DNA of 13,262 nt from a bacterium (GTDB lineage Bacteria; Bacteroidota; Bacteroidia; Bacteroidales; Muribaculaceae). The notes under the pieces are model-generated. The model was given only the letters and a program-made list of their open reading frames with translations. It did no database searches and was not told the origin of the DNA. Where the stretch lies: contig SFTJ01000068.1 of NCBI GenBank assembly GCA_004563195.1, positions 1-13,262 on the forward strand, given 5' to 3'. The stretch's first letter is position 1, and every line of letters starts with the position of its first letter. A program made the translations under genes and the position numbers. Shown here in pieces: positions 1 to 6,330 of this stretch.

Positions 1-195
1 GGTTGTACCGCCAGGTGCACCGCCGGGTATCCGCGTCTGGCAAGGATAAGTGCTGAAAGCATCTAAGCACGAAGCCCACCCCAAGATAAGATCTCCATAT
101 AAGGGTCGTCAAAGACGATGACGTTGATAGGCTGCAGGTGTAATCATGGCGACATGTTCAGCCGAGCAGTACTAATTACCCGAACGCTTTCCAAA
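1..195 (+). rRNA. 23S ribosomal RNA, 3' end (partial)
   Basis: This is the last part of the large-subunit rRNA, cut by the left window edge. Recognisable conserved 3'-domain stretches are present in the right order: the GGTTGTACCGCCAGGTGCAC region, GCTGAAAGCATCTAAGCACG, AAGATAAGATCTCC, GGGTCGT near 104, GACGTTGATAGGCTGCAGGTG near 121-139, and the terminal AGCCGAGCAGTACTAATTACCCG near 160-182. The sequence agrees with the Bacteroidales version of this domain as I remember it. The exact 3' end is estimated from the usual stop just after the CGCTTTCC segment; the true end could differ by about 10 nt. No obvious lesion is visible in this part. Confidence 0.95.
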
Positions 196-254
196 GGACG
201 CAAGTCCGAAAAGAAATAAAAAGGGGGAAAAGTCGCAAAGACAAGCCTACCCCC

Positions 255-283
255 GCGCCGGAGCCCCTCGAAAGAGTCGGCGC
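255..283 (+). other. ITS hairpin with GAAA tetraloop
   Basis: The arms GCGCCG (255-260) and CGGCGC (278-283) pair perfectly. Inside them CTC (267-269) pairs with GAG (274-276) around a GAAA loop (270-273), which fits the GNRA class. Probable rRNA-precursor secondary structure; the function is inferred from position only. Confidence 0.55.
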
Positions 284-372
284 CTCTCGAAAAAAGGCAA
301 CGAAAGTAAGAGTTATCGAGAAACAGAAACAGAACTTCGCGGCTTGTCCGTCGATGCATCTCCGAAGATACA

Positions 373-420
373 CGGCCCCCCGAGCTGCAAAGTGCAGCTG
401 AAAAGAAAGGGGAGCGGCCG
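373..420 (+). other. Nested hairpin immediately upstream of 5S
   Basis: The outer arms CGGCC (373-377) and GGCCG (416-420) pair, continue with CCCC (378-381) against GGGG (409-412), and enclose a perfect 7-bp stem AGCTGCA (383-389)/TGCAGCT (393-399) with a 3-nt loop. It ends 8 nt before the 5S gene, so a role in 5S maturation or RNase recognition is plausible but inferred. Confidence 0.55.
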
Positions 421-428
421 CAAACGCA

Positions 429-540
<112 letters not shown>

Positions 541-585
541 GAACATCAGAAATAATCCGCTGACCCAAAATAGGCGAGTGAAAAA

Positions 586-617
586 TTTGTGATAAGGCAG
601 AATTGTGGTTATTTTTG
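586..617 (+). promoter_or_regulatory. Bacteroidota-type promoter for the TerB-like gene
   Basis: TTTG at 586-589 serves as the -33 element and TATTTTTG at 610-617 matches the TAnnTTTG -7 element, with exactly 20 nt between them. Transcription would start near 622, leaving a leader of roughly 34 nt before the ATG at 656. This separates the gene from the upstream rRNA transcript. Confidence 0.7.
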
Positions 618-655
618 TAAAAATAAATAGCAATTGAAGTAAGAATAAGCGGAAA

Positions 656-2023
656 ATGTCGAAGAAATCAGCAATAGCACGATTGTTATCCGATTTTATA
701 AAGGCAGATAACATAATCGAGAAAGATGAAATAGATGTATTGTCGGAATTGTCGGAAGAATTTCACATAGACGAAGAGGACAAGCAGGAGGCCGAGCGAA
801 TGCAGTTTGCGGAGGCAGTGGCTGAGTTGTCGTCATTGCCGTGGACTCAGCGCAAGGAGGTTCTTGCGGGCTTGGGACGTATGACGGTTGCCGACGGGCG
901 TTGTGTGCCTATGGAGGCGATGCTGATGTTGGCTGTGAAATATAGTTTGGCAGGCGATCAGAGTCTAAGGCGAAGAGTGAAATTGCTGCGAGGCGATTCG
1001 CTTGAACTTGGATTCAGCCGATTTAAGATAATATATGTGGAGAGCGAGTATGACGAGGCGTTGAATGCCGAAATACAAGTCAATCTGCGTAATATCAATA
1101 ATGAGTTGAACATGATAGGCGTGGATTTTGTGTATATCCCACAGGTGGCTAACGACTTCGCACAGATGAGCAAAGACTATCTGAGGAATGTGATATCGTA
1201 TTTGGCGCCTAATCTCAAGCCGGAGCGGCGCGAGGGGATAATGGAATCGCTGTGCGGAATCACCACGCGAAGATTTTGCTGCGACTTGCTGTCGCGCAAG
1301 TTGGGAATAACCGAGCTGCAGCGCACCAAGCCGGCATTGCTGATAAGCATAGGCGACTCGAGTATGCCGGTGCTGATGGATGATGGATCGGTGAGTCACC
1401 GACTCTACACGCAATATCTGCACCTTGAGCTGAGTGGCGATGTGCTGAGCGACATAAGAATGATAGTGGATGATTATAAGGGATATGTAGAGAATCTCAC
1501 AACCACTACAATGTCGCCCAACGCCAATAGAATAATGTATCACGGATTTCACCGATTGCTGCTCGATTTGCACATATATAGCGGCAAGAAGCAAGACTGC
1601 ACGCTGCTCATAGATGTTGCGAGAGGGAAGGTGATATTCAGGGAAACCGACAGCGAGTTAACGCTTACGCGCAAAATAAGGGCGATGTATCTGACTATGC
1701 TGCAGCAGTCGTTGTGCGGCAAGGATAAGTTGCTGCGCGGCAATGCCGAGTCGCTGAAGGCGTTTCGACGAATATATTATGAGCTTGGAGCTGAAGAGGT
1801 GGAGAACAGCACCTATGAGAGCGACTTGACAGTGGCACTGACACGCATAAGGAAGGAATTGGCAGAGAATCATCCCATGGTGCAGAACATAGAGCGCTAT
1901 ATGCCCGTGCGCGGACACAGCAACACTGTGACGGTGAATGTAGACCCCGACATGGTGTGGGTGAAGACCGACGGAAAGGAGATGCGTCTTGTGGATTCGC
2001 CTTGGCGCAATTTTGGCAAATAA
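656..2023 (+). CDS. TerB-like (tellurite-resistance family fold) protein
   Basis: A 455-residue soluble protein with no signal peptide or membrane segment. Residues 1 to about 98 resemble a TerB-like helical domain. Two acidic motifs of the ADG-x5-E type are visible: D18...E25 near the N-terminus (IKADNIIEKDE) and D80...E87 (VADGRCVPME), the spacing expected for TerB metal-binding sites. The remaining 350 residues are mixed helix and strand, and I do not recognise a domain there. TerB-family proteins are usually linked to envelope stress or calcium/metal-dependent assemblies, but the role here is unknown. The ATG start lies 39 nt after a clear promoter -7 box, and a strong terminator follows 30 nt after the stop, so the gene is probably monocistronic. 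It has no ter-cluster neighbours (no TerC, TerD or TerY), so a tellurite-related role should not be assumed. Confidence 0.75.
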   Translation: MSKKSAIARLLSDFIKADNIIEKDEIDVLSELSEEFHIDEEDKQEAERMQFAEAVAELSSLPWTQRKEVLAGLGRMTVADGRCVPMEAMLMLAVKYSLAGDQSLRRRVKLLRGDSLELGFSRFKIIYVESEYDEALNAEIQVNLRNINNELNMIGVDFVYIPQVANDFAQMSKDYLRNVISYLAPNLKPERREGIMESLCGITTRRFCCDLLSRKLGITELQRTKPALLISIGDSSMPVLMDDGSVSHRLYTQYLHLELSGDVLSDIRMIVDDYKGYVENLTTTTMSPNANRIMYHGFHRLLLDLHIYSGKKQDCTLLIDVARGKVIFRETDSELTLTRKIRAMYLTMLQQSLCGKDKLLRGNAESLKAFRRIYYELGAEEVENSTYESDLTVALTRIRKELAENHPMVQNIERYMPVRGHSNTVTVNVDPDMVWVKTDGKEMRLVDSPWRNFGK

Positions 2024-2052
2024 CAGCAAGCTAAATAGTGAGATATGAAACG

Positions 2053-2100
2053 GGTTCTTGCCTTGATGCAGCAAAAGTGTCATGGCAAGAATCTTTTTTT
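2053..2100 (+). terminator. Rho-independent terminator after the TerB-like gene
   Basis: GGTTCTTGCC (2053-2062) pairs with GGCAAGAATC (2084-2093) over 10 bp, including one G-T wobble, with a 21-nt loop and a run of seven T (2094-2100). It lies 30 nt after the stop codon at 2023. Confidence 0.9.
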
Positions 2101-2208
2101 GTGGAAGAAACAGTGGCAGAATAAGTGTGGCACGGAATTTGCAAAATTTGAAAAATGAAGAGATATGATAACTAATTACCCACCCACTAAGCCAGCAGAC
2201 AAGAACCG

Positions 2209-2526
2209 ATGAAGATAATACAGAGTAAATTGGTGCCGAAGCGTTTTTGCGTTAATCTGTTTGGCACGATATGGGTGAGTGATCCCCGATGGATAGACGA
2301 AAAGATAATAAATCACGAACGCATACATACCGCGCAGCAGCGCGAGTTGCTGTTTGTGCCGTTTTATGTGGCATATATAGTGGAGTGGGTGGTGCGATTG
2401 CTGAAGGAGAGGAATTTCTACGCGGCATATCGCAGCATATCGTTTGAGCGCGAGGCATATGCCCATGGTGACAATCTGAATTATCTTGCGTCGCGAAAAA
2501 TGTATGCCCAATGGCGGAAAAAATAG
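2209..2526 (+). CDS. Small HExxH-motif protein, putative zinc-binding (metallopeptidase-like)
   Basis: A 105-residue protein of unknown function. HERIH at residues 36-40 fits the HExxH zinc signature and is followed by an aromatic-rich hydrophobic stretch (about 47-65, LLFVPFYVAYIVEWVVRLL) that could sit in or on a membrane. Further downstream, SFEREAY (78-84) offers glutamates E80 and E82 that could be the third metal ligand, as in gluzincins. From memory, small Bacteroidales proteins share the pattern NHExIHTAQ...RELL...FYxxYxxEW...SFEREAY, so this appears to be a conserved but uncharacterised family rather than a chance ORF. It is far shorter than classical metallopeptidases and shows no propeptide or signal. 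The ATG start is preceded by AAGAACCG and no long upstream extension is open. It stands alone: the nearest gene upstream ends at a terminator and about 370 bp without genes follow. Peptidase activity is inference. Confidence 0.7.
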   Translation: MKIIQSKLVPKRFCVNLFGTIWVSDPRWIDEKIINHERIHTAQQRELLFVPFYVAYIVEWVVRLLKERNFYAAYRSISFEREAYAHGDNLNYLASRKMYAQWRKK

Positions 2527-2829
2527 TAGAAGCTTAGAATAAACACACAAAACGAAAAGCAAATTGCAACATTTCAGCAAAAAATATGAAGGAAAAACAA
2601 AGTATGATTATAATATTGCAAAACACATGAAGAAGGAAAAAATAGTGCGTAATTTTGTGGTATAATTAATAGTGATTAGACAATCATGCATAAGATACTA
2701 TGATATAGGATTAGATTGATTATTTGGTTAAAAACAATAGTATGAGAAAAAAGTGGTATTAGATTATTAATAGTATGAAATAATGTGAGTAGCATACAGG
2801 GGTTTAATACAAAGGTTAACACAGACAAG
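2527..2829. other. AT-rich gene-less interval
   Basis: About 300 bp with stops in all frames and no tRNA-like fold that I can see. It holds short A/T-rich near-repeats (ATTAGATT and ATAGTATGA each occur twice between about 2709 and 2777). A lone TAATTTTG (2650-2657) matches the Bacteroidota -7 box, but no TTG lies at the proper distance. No feature can be assigned with confidence; a small RNA ending at the hairpin at 2830-2859 is possible. Confidence 0.5.
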
Positions 2830-2870
2830 TGGCACTACTAACGCGAGTTAGAGGTGCCATAAATTTTATT
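2830..2870 (+). terminator. Hairpin with GCGA tetraloop, probable terminator
   Basis: TGGCAC (2830-2835) pairs with GTGCCA (2854-2859). An inner stem CTAAC (2838-2842)/GTTAG (2847-2851) closes a GCGA tetraloop. The hairpin is followed on the plus strand by TAAATTTTATT, a broken T tract, so a plus-strand terminator fits better than a minus-strand one. It lies between the HExxH gene and the convergent TPR gene (minus strand, ends at 2897). Confidence 0.55.
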
Positions 2871-2896
2871 ATGGATAAGGGTTGAGAATTAGGTGA

Positions 2897-3184
2897 TTAG
2901 GGGTTGTAGAGGTCGTGATTGTAGAAATCGAGAATTTCGCAAGCGCGGCGGTATGCTTCGGCGGCAGGGCCATCGGGGTCGAGTTCCATAGAGCAGCAAT
3001 AGTTGTGAATAGCGTCGCGCCAGTTACCGAGTTTGCCGTAGGCATTGCCGAGGAGGTAGAAAGCTTGAGCGCGTCCGGCGTCGTCGCCGACGAGAGCCGG
3101 AATAGCCTCCGAGAGGGCGCTGATAGCATCGTCGACCTTGCAGTCGGCGATAAGCTGTTGGATGTGTTGAAAATCGATAATCAT
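2897..3184 (-). CDS. Small tetratricopeptide-repeat (TPR) protein
   Basis: A 95-residue protein starting MIIDFQHIQQLIADCKVDDA. Residues of about 6-40 and 42-75 form two helix-turn-helix units. The second has the TPR consensus spacing in AFYLLGNAYGKLGNWRDAIHNYCCSMELDPD (A, LG, Y, G, A, Y, L, P), and a capping helix follows. Such proteins mediate protein-protein contacts; the partner is unknown. The frame is open further upstream, to 3268, but the extension is rejected. It would run through this gene's own promoter (3190-3220) and into the terminator hairpin of the neighbouring unit, and its residues are a hydrophobic artefact. The start at 3184 puts the ATG just 5 nt after the -7 box, suggesting an almost leaderless mRNA. 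The gene is a single-gene unit on the minus strand. Confidence 0.8.
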   Translation of the reverse strand: MIIDFQHIQQLIADCKVDDAISALSEAIPALVGDDAGRAQAFYLLGNAYGKLGNWRDAIHNYCCSMELDPDGPAAEAYRRACEILDFYNHDLYNP

Positions 3185-3189
3185 AGAGG

Positions 3190-3220
3190 CAAAGTTAAGT
3201 AATAAGCCTAAAATAAACAA
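3190..3220 (-). promoter_or_regulatory. Bacteroidota-type promoter for the TPR gene
   Basis: On the minus strand TAACTTTG (3197-3190) matches TAnnTTTG, and TTG (3220-3218) lies exactly 20 nt upstream. The expected start of transcription, a few nt after the -7 box, falls at or next to the ATG at 3184. Confidence 0.7.
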
Positions 3221-3251
3221 GAAGCCGAGCGGAGAGAATCGAAAAGGATAG

Positions 3252-3299
3252 AAAAAAGGCTGAGCCAAGGAAGGGAAATTACCTGTTTTGGCTCAGCCT
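3252..3299 (-). terminator. Rho-independent terminator of the phosphodiesterase unit
   Basis: A perfect 12-bp inverted repeat, AGGCTGAGCCAA (3257-3268) and TTGGCTCAGCCT (3288-3299), with a 19-nt loop. Read on the minus strand it is followed by six T (complement of A 3252-3257), and it lies about 45 nt after the stop of the phosphodiesterase gene. Confidence 0.92.
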
Positions 3300-3342
3300 G
3301 AGTGATATGAAAGATAGTTGAATTTTTGTTATTGGGGGGATA

Positions 3343-4239
3343 TTATTTGAAAGCCTGCTTCATGGGGCGACCAATCCACACTTGCGGTTGGCTGATGTGG
3401 AATATGTGCGCCAAGGTGGATGCTACATCGAACTGCATCATGCTGTGAGTGATAACCGTGCCGCTCTTGATGCCTTTACCTGCGATGATGAAAGGTGTTT
3501 CCATCTCAGCCATGGTTTTGCCGCCGTGGCCCTTATCGATGCCGCCGTGGTCGGAAGTGACGATGAAGATGGTGTTTTCGGTCATTCCTGCATCGTCGAC
3601 AGCCTTGATGATTTCGCCGATGTAATTATCTAACTGATTGAGCGTCTGATAGTATTCGGGCGAGCCATGGCCAAAGGTGTGACCCTCGTGGTCGGGGCGG
3701 TCGTAGATTATGCCCACGAAAGCCGGCTTTGAGCTGCTGATGTAATCGACAGCAGCGTCGGTGATGCCACGCGGATTGTCCTCCGAAGCCGAGACCTGCT
3801 TAGTGAAATTGAAAGCACTCATTTCGACGAAATATTGCATACCTTCCCACTCATAGATGTAACCCATCTCAGCATTGGGATAAGCATCGCGGAACAGTCC
3901 CCAGATGGAAGGGAAAATGCCGTAGTGCGACAGCTCACGCGAAGGCAATTCAGGCGTTTTCGAGCCCCACTCGGTGTATCCGTGAATTTCGGGGCCTGCG
4001 CCCATAAACATCGAAGCCCAGTTGACCGCGCTCGAAGAAGGGAGCACGCTACGCTTGGTGAGCGTGTAAGCGCCCTCGGCAGCGAGGCGTTTCACATTAG
4101 GCATATCGGCATTCTCGTAACTGTAAGCGCCCCAGCCGTCGAGGCCTATCAGCACCACGTGCTTGGCGATGGGGCGAGCAGCAGTAGCCGAGACAGCTAC
4201 AGTTGCGATAAGGAGTAAAAGTGAAAATAATCGTTTCAT
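3343..4239 (-). CDS. Exported type I phosphodiesterase / nucleotide pyrophosphatase family protein
   Basis: A 298-residue alkaline-phosphatase-superfamily enzyme (type I phosphodiesterase/nucleotide pyrophosphatase-like) that probably hydrolyses phosphate or phosphonate esters in the periplasm. A signal peptide (1 to about 20, KR then LFSLLLLIATVAVSATA) is clear. The first metal aspartate is D34 in IGLDGWG. The nucleophile is probably S70 in LPSSSAVNW: N73 and H86-G87 keep the NPP spacing (Asn three residues after the nucleophile, HG 13 residues later), with serine in place of the NPP threonine. Further metal ligands are visible in DRPDHEGHTFGH and in TSDHGG, and a late histidine sits in GHGGKTMAEMETP. 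The length fits a minimal catalytic domain without the extra domains of eukaryotic NPPs. It lies 32 nt downstream of the small AraC-N-like gene and is probably cotranscribed with it; a terminator follows. The substrate cannot be read from sequence. Confidence 0.88.
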   Translation of the reverse strand: MKRLFSLLLLIATVAVSATAARPIAKHVVLIGLDGWGAYSYENADMPNVKRLAAEGAYTLTKRSVLPSSSAVNWASMFMGAGPEIHGYTEWGSKTPELPSRELSHYGIFPSIWGLFRDAYPNAEMGYIYEWEGMQYFVEMSAFNFTKQVSASEDNPRGITDAAVDYISSSKPAFVGIIYDRPDHEGHTFGHGSPEYYQTLNQLDNYIGEIIKAVDDAGMTENTIFIVTSDHGGIDKGHGGKTMAEMETPFIIAGKGIKSGTVITHSMMQFDVASTLAHIFHISQPQVWIGRPMKQAFK

Positions 4240-4271
4240 AATGTAGTAGTTATAGGGGATTGAATAAATGA

Positions 4272-4559
4272 TTATTTCGATTGTTGTTTAGCCCACTGGC
4301 GGAGCAGATGGTTGGCATGGTAGAGCACGCCGGCTTCGCCGCGGAAAGTGCCCGAACCCATAGGTTCGCCGGCAGGAGTGTACCACTCGTAAAATCCGCC
4401 GTTATCTTTCTGCACATAGTGATATTTCACCTTAGGGAAATAACCCATTTTGCGAATATAAAGCGGCGCGATAAGCGCATTTTCGCGATAGCGCTGAAGT
4501 ATGTCTTCGGGAATCGAAAGCATAAGTTCGCCTTTGAAGCCCTCTTTGGTTTTTGGCAT
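4272..4559 (-). CDS. Small orphan protein resembling the N-terminus of Bacteroidales AraC regulators
   Basis: A 95-residue protein. Residues 5-48 (EGFKGE..., then P32-L-Y-I, GYFPKVKYHY) resemble the first part of the effector-binding N-terminal region of many Bacteroidales AraC-family regulators, which read roughly GFKGxxxIVLP...LYITDIGYYPxAxHHxRER. The rest (GGFYEWYTPAGEPMGSGTFRGE...) differs from the cupin of those regulators, and no helix-turn-helix DNA-binding domain follows. It could be a stand-alone sensor or ligand-binding domain, or a remnant of a truncated regulator. The reading frame is intact, with its own promoter-like sequence upstream, and ends 32 nt before the phosphodiesterase gene, so the two are likely cotranscribed. 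No membrane segment or signal peptide is present. Function unknown; the AraC resemblance is from memory of the family and should be treated as moderate evidence. Confidence 0.6.
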   Translation of the reverse strand: MPKTKEGFKGELMLSIPEDILQRYRENALIAPLYIRKMGYFPKVKYHYVQKDNGGFYEWYTPAGEPMGSGTFRGEAGVLYHANHLLRQWAKQQSK

Positions 4560-4581
4560 AAGCAGAAAAGATTAGATAAAG

Positions 4582-4612
4582 CGAAAATAGTGAAAATCGT
4601 AAGAAAATGCAA
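4582..4612 (-). promoter_or_regulatory. Probable promoter of the AraC-N-like/phosphodiesterase unit
   Basis: On the minus strand TATTTTCG (4589-4582) matches the TAnnTTTG box at all but one position. TTG (4612-4610) lies exactly 20 nt upstream. The leader to the ATG at 4559 would be about 17 nt. Confidence 0.5.
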
Positions 4613-4702
4613 GCGTATTATAAATTAGATTATTATGCTGTTCAAAGTAACCTGTGCAATCTAATACCCTCGTAAAGATGTAGAATAAAATCTGTAAGAA
4701 AG

Positions 4703-4754
4703 AAATTTGGGTGTGTCGGATAGCTTGTGAAAGCCTAATGACACACCCAAATTT
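4703..4754 (-). terminator. Long inverted-repeat terminator of the redox operon
   Basis: A perfect 15-bp inverted repeat: AAATTTGGGTGTGTC (4703-4717) with GACACACCCAAATTT (4740-4754). The loop contains a second small stem GCTT (4723-4726)/AAGC (4731-4734) closed by GTGA. On the minus strand the stem ends in AAATTT and is followed by CTTTCTT, a usable U-rich tail. It lies 53 nt after the stop at 4807 and also has a T-rich plus-strand flank, so it could act in both directions. Confidence 0.85.
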
Positions 4755-4806
4755 ACTTTTTATTGCCTTCGTGAATGATATTAAACTTTGGGAAAAGTTG
4801 AGGCGA

Positions 4807-6309
4807 TTACACCTCTTGATGTTTGGAGTTGCCCTCCACATAAATGGCGCTGAATGGGCGCGCCGGGCAGACGTATTCGCAAGCGCCGCAGCCTATGCAG
4901 CGAGCAGCGTCGACCACAGGGAATAGCGGTGATTGAGGGTCGTTTTCGTCCTTAGGCATCATTTTGATGGCACCGTTAGGGCAGTGACGCGCGCAGTTGC
5001 CACATTTCACGCCTTGCGAATTGACAATGCAGTTTTCGGGAACCCATACGGCATGGCCAATCTGAATGGCGGTTTTTTGCGCCAAATCGATGGGTCGGAT
5101 AGCGCCGGTGGGGCAAACTTGCGAGCAACGGTTGCACTCGGGGCGACAGTAGCCACGTTCGTAGCTCATCTCGGGCTGCATAAGGCGGTCGAGACTTGCT
5201 GAGGGGCGCAGAACGCCGTTAGGACAGGCGCTGATGCATAATTGACAAGCAGTGCAGTGCTGCTCGAGGTGGCGATGAGCGCGCGAACCCGGAGGTGTGA
5301 TGTGGTGAGCGCGAGTGGGCACCTTCTTCTCGGTGATAGTGGCAAGTCCGCCATCAACCTTGCTTTCCTGCGCCTTAACGGCAGAGCCCAAAGCGAATAG
5401 CGAAGCCAAGGTGAGGAACTTGCGACGGCTATCGTCGGGGGCTTCGGAGCAACCGGTTTCATGGCATTGCTGTGCCGGTTTGGCTCCGAAGATGCTGCGA
5501 TAGGAAATAGCTTTCTGCGAGCAGTTTTCGATGCAGTCCATGCAAGCCACGCATCGCGAATAGTCGATTTTATGATTCTTGGCATCGATGCACGAAGCTT
5601 TGCATTTGCGAGAGCAAAGAGTGCAGCCATTGCACTTGCTGAGGTCGATTTGCGGGCGGAAAATGGCGAAACGCGACAGTAATCCGAGCAAAGTGCCTAC
5701 AGGGCAAACGGTGTTGCAGTAGGTGCGGCCATTGCGCCAAGCGAGCACGGCAATGAGCACGAGAGTGACTGCAGCCACAGTGAGCGAAATGCCGCTTTTG
5801 AGCCAAGTGTCGACGTGATAGAAAGCATAACTGTCGTAGTGCTCAGCCACCGAAGCCAGATAATTGTTGATGCCGATGTAGATGGGTTGCACGAGATTGG
5901 TGGCAATGCGTCCGAAAGCACTGTAAGGCGCAATGAGCGAAGCCACAGAAGTAAGCCCCAGCACCATAAGTACCACAAAGGCAGCAAGGAACGCATAACG
6001 CATCACAGTTTTGGCGGGAGAGAAAGCAAAACGGGCACGAGCCTTCTTGCTGCGGTTGCGCAAGCCCGAAATGACGTCTTGCAGCACCCCCATAGGGCAG
6101 ATTACCGAACAGTATACCCTGCCGAAAACCAGCGTGAGCAGCACGAGAGCCACCACCACCCCTACATTAAGGGCCAAAAGAGCCGGCAAGAACTGAATCT
6201 TGGTCATCCAGCCGAGATAGGCGTGGATGGTGCCGGTGAAATCGAGAAAACAAAGCGTGATGGCAATAAAGAATATTGCAGCGAGAGCTATTCTGATTTT
6301 TCGTAACAT
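4807..6309 (-). CDS. Membrane polyferredoxin, NapH-NapG-like fusion with internal Tat motif
   Basis: A 500-residue iron-sulfur protein. The first 210 residues form a NapH/NosR/CcoG-like membrane part: hydrophobic helices at about 5-23, 45-62, 103-121 and 172-191, with two cytoplasmic-type CxxxCP motifs (C67/C71 and C198/C202). Then come ferredoxin cysteine sets at C226-229-232-236, C253-256-259-263, C352-355-358-362, C388-392-395-399, C427-436-439-443 and C471-474-477-481, so up to six [4Fe-4S] clusters. Between the second and third sets lies SRRKFLTLASLFALGSAVKA (294-313), which looks like a twin-arginine signal as found at the start of NapG. The likely role is moving electrons from the quinone pool across the membrane to an extracytoplasmic partner. 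It is the second gene of an operon, 21 nt after the Tat-lipoprotein aldo/keto reductase, which is the obvious candidate partner. No nitrate reductase gene is nearby, so a nap symbol is not justified. Confidence 0.88.
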   Translation of the reverse strand: MLRKIRIALAAIFFIAITLCFLDFTGTIHAYLGWMTKIQFLPALLALNVGVVVALVLLTLVFGRVYCSVICPMGVLQDVISGLRNRSKKARARFAFSPAKTVMRYAFLAAFVVLMVLGLTSVASLIAPYSAFGRIATNLVQPIYIGINNYLASVAEHYDSYAFYHVDTWLKSGISLTVAAVTLVLIAVLAWRNGRTYCNTVCPVGTLLGLLSRFAIFRPQIDLSKCNGCTLCSRKCKASCIDAKNHKIDYSRCVACMDCIENCSQKAISYRSIFGAKPAQQCHETGCSEAPDDSRRKFLTLASLFALGSAVKAQESKVDGGLATITEKKVPTRAHHITPPGSRAHRHLEQHCTACQLCISACPNGVLRPSASLDRLMQPEMSYERGYCRPECNRCSQVCPTGAIRPIDLAQKTAIQIGHAVWVPENCIVNSQGVKCGNCARHCPNGAIKMMPKDENDPQSPLFPVVDAARCIGCGACEYVCPARPFSAIYVEGNSKHQEV

Positions 6310-6330
6310 AATATAGCGGATGATGAATGG

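Larger units (their letters stand above)
196..428 (+). other. 23S-5S internal transcribed spacer
   Basis: About 230 bp of transcribed spacer with no tRNA and no supported coding region; short reading frames on the minus strand here have no codon or start support. It contains two clear hairpins (255-283 and 373-420), which are probably processing or structural elements of the rRNA precursor. The composition alternates A-rich runs with GC-rich hairpin arms. Confidence 0.8.

Noticed and set aside
196..428. tRNA between 23S and 5S
   Set aside because: No cloverleaf, TTCGA-type arm in context or CCA-like end was found; the hairpins do not fit a tRNA.
965..1594. 209-codon minus-strand frame opposite the TerB-like gene
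   Set aside because: Shadow of the coding strand with no recognisable motif, promoter or ribosome-binding site.
2700..2780. Direct repeats suggesting a CRISPR or iteron array
   Set aside because: The repeated words are only 8-9 nt, A/T-rich and irregularly spaced.
3185..3268. Open upstream extension of the TPR gene giving a hydrophobic N-terminus
   Set aside because: It would translate through the gene's own promoter (3190-3220) and into the terminator hairpin (3257-3299) of the neighbouring unit.
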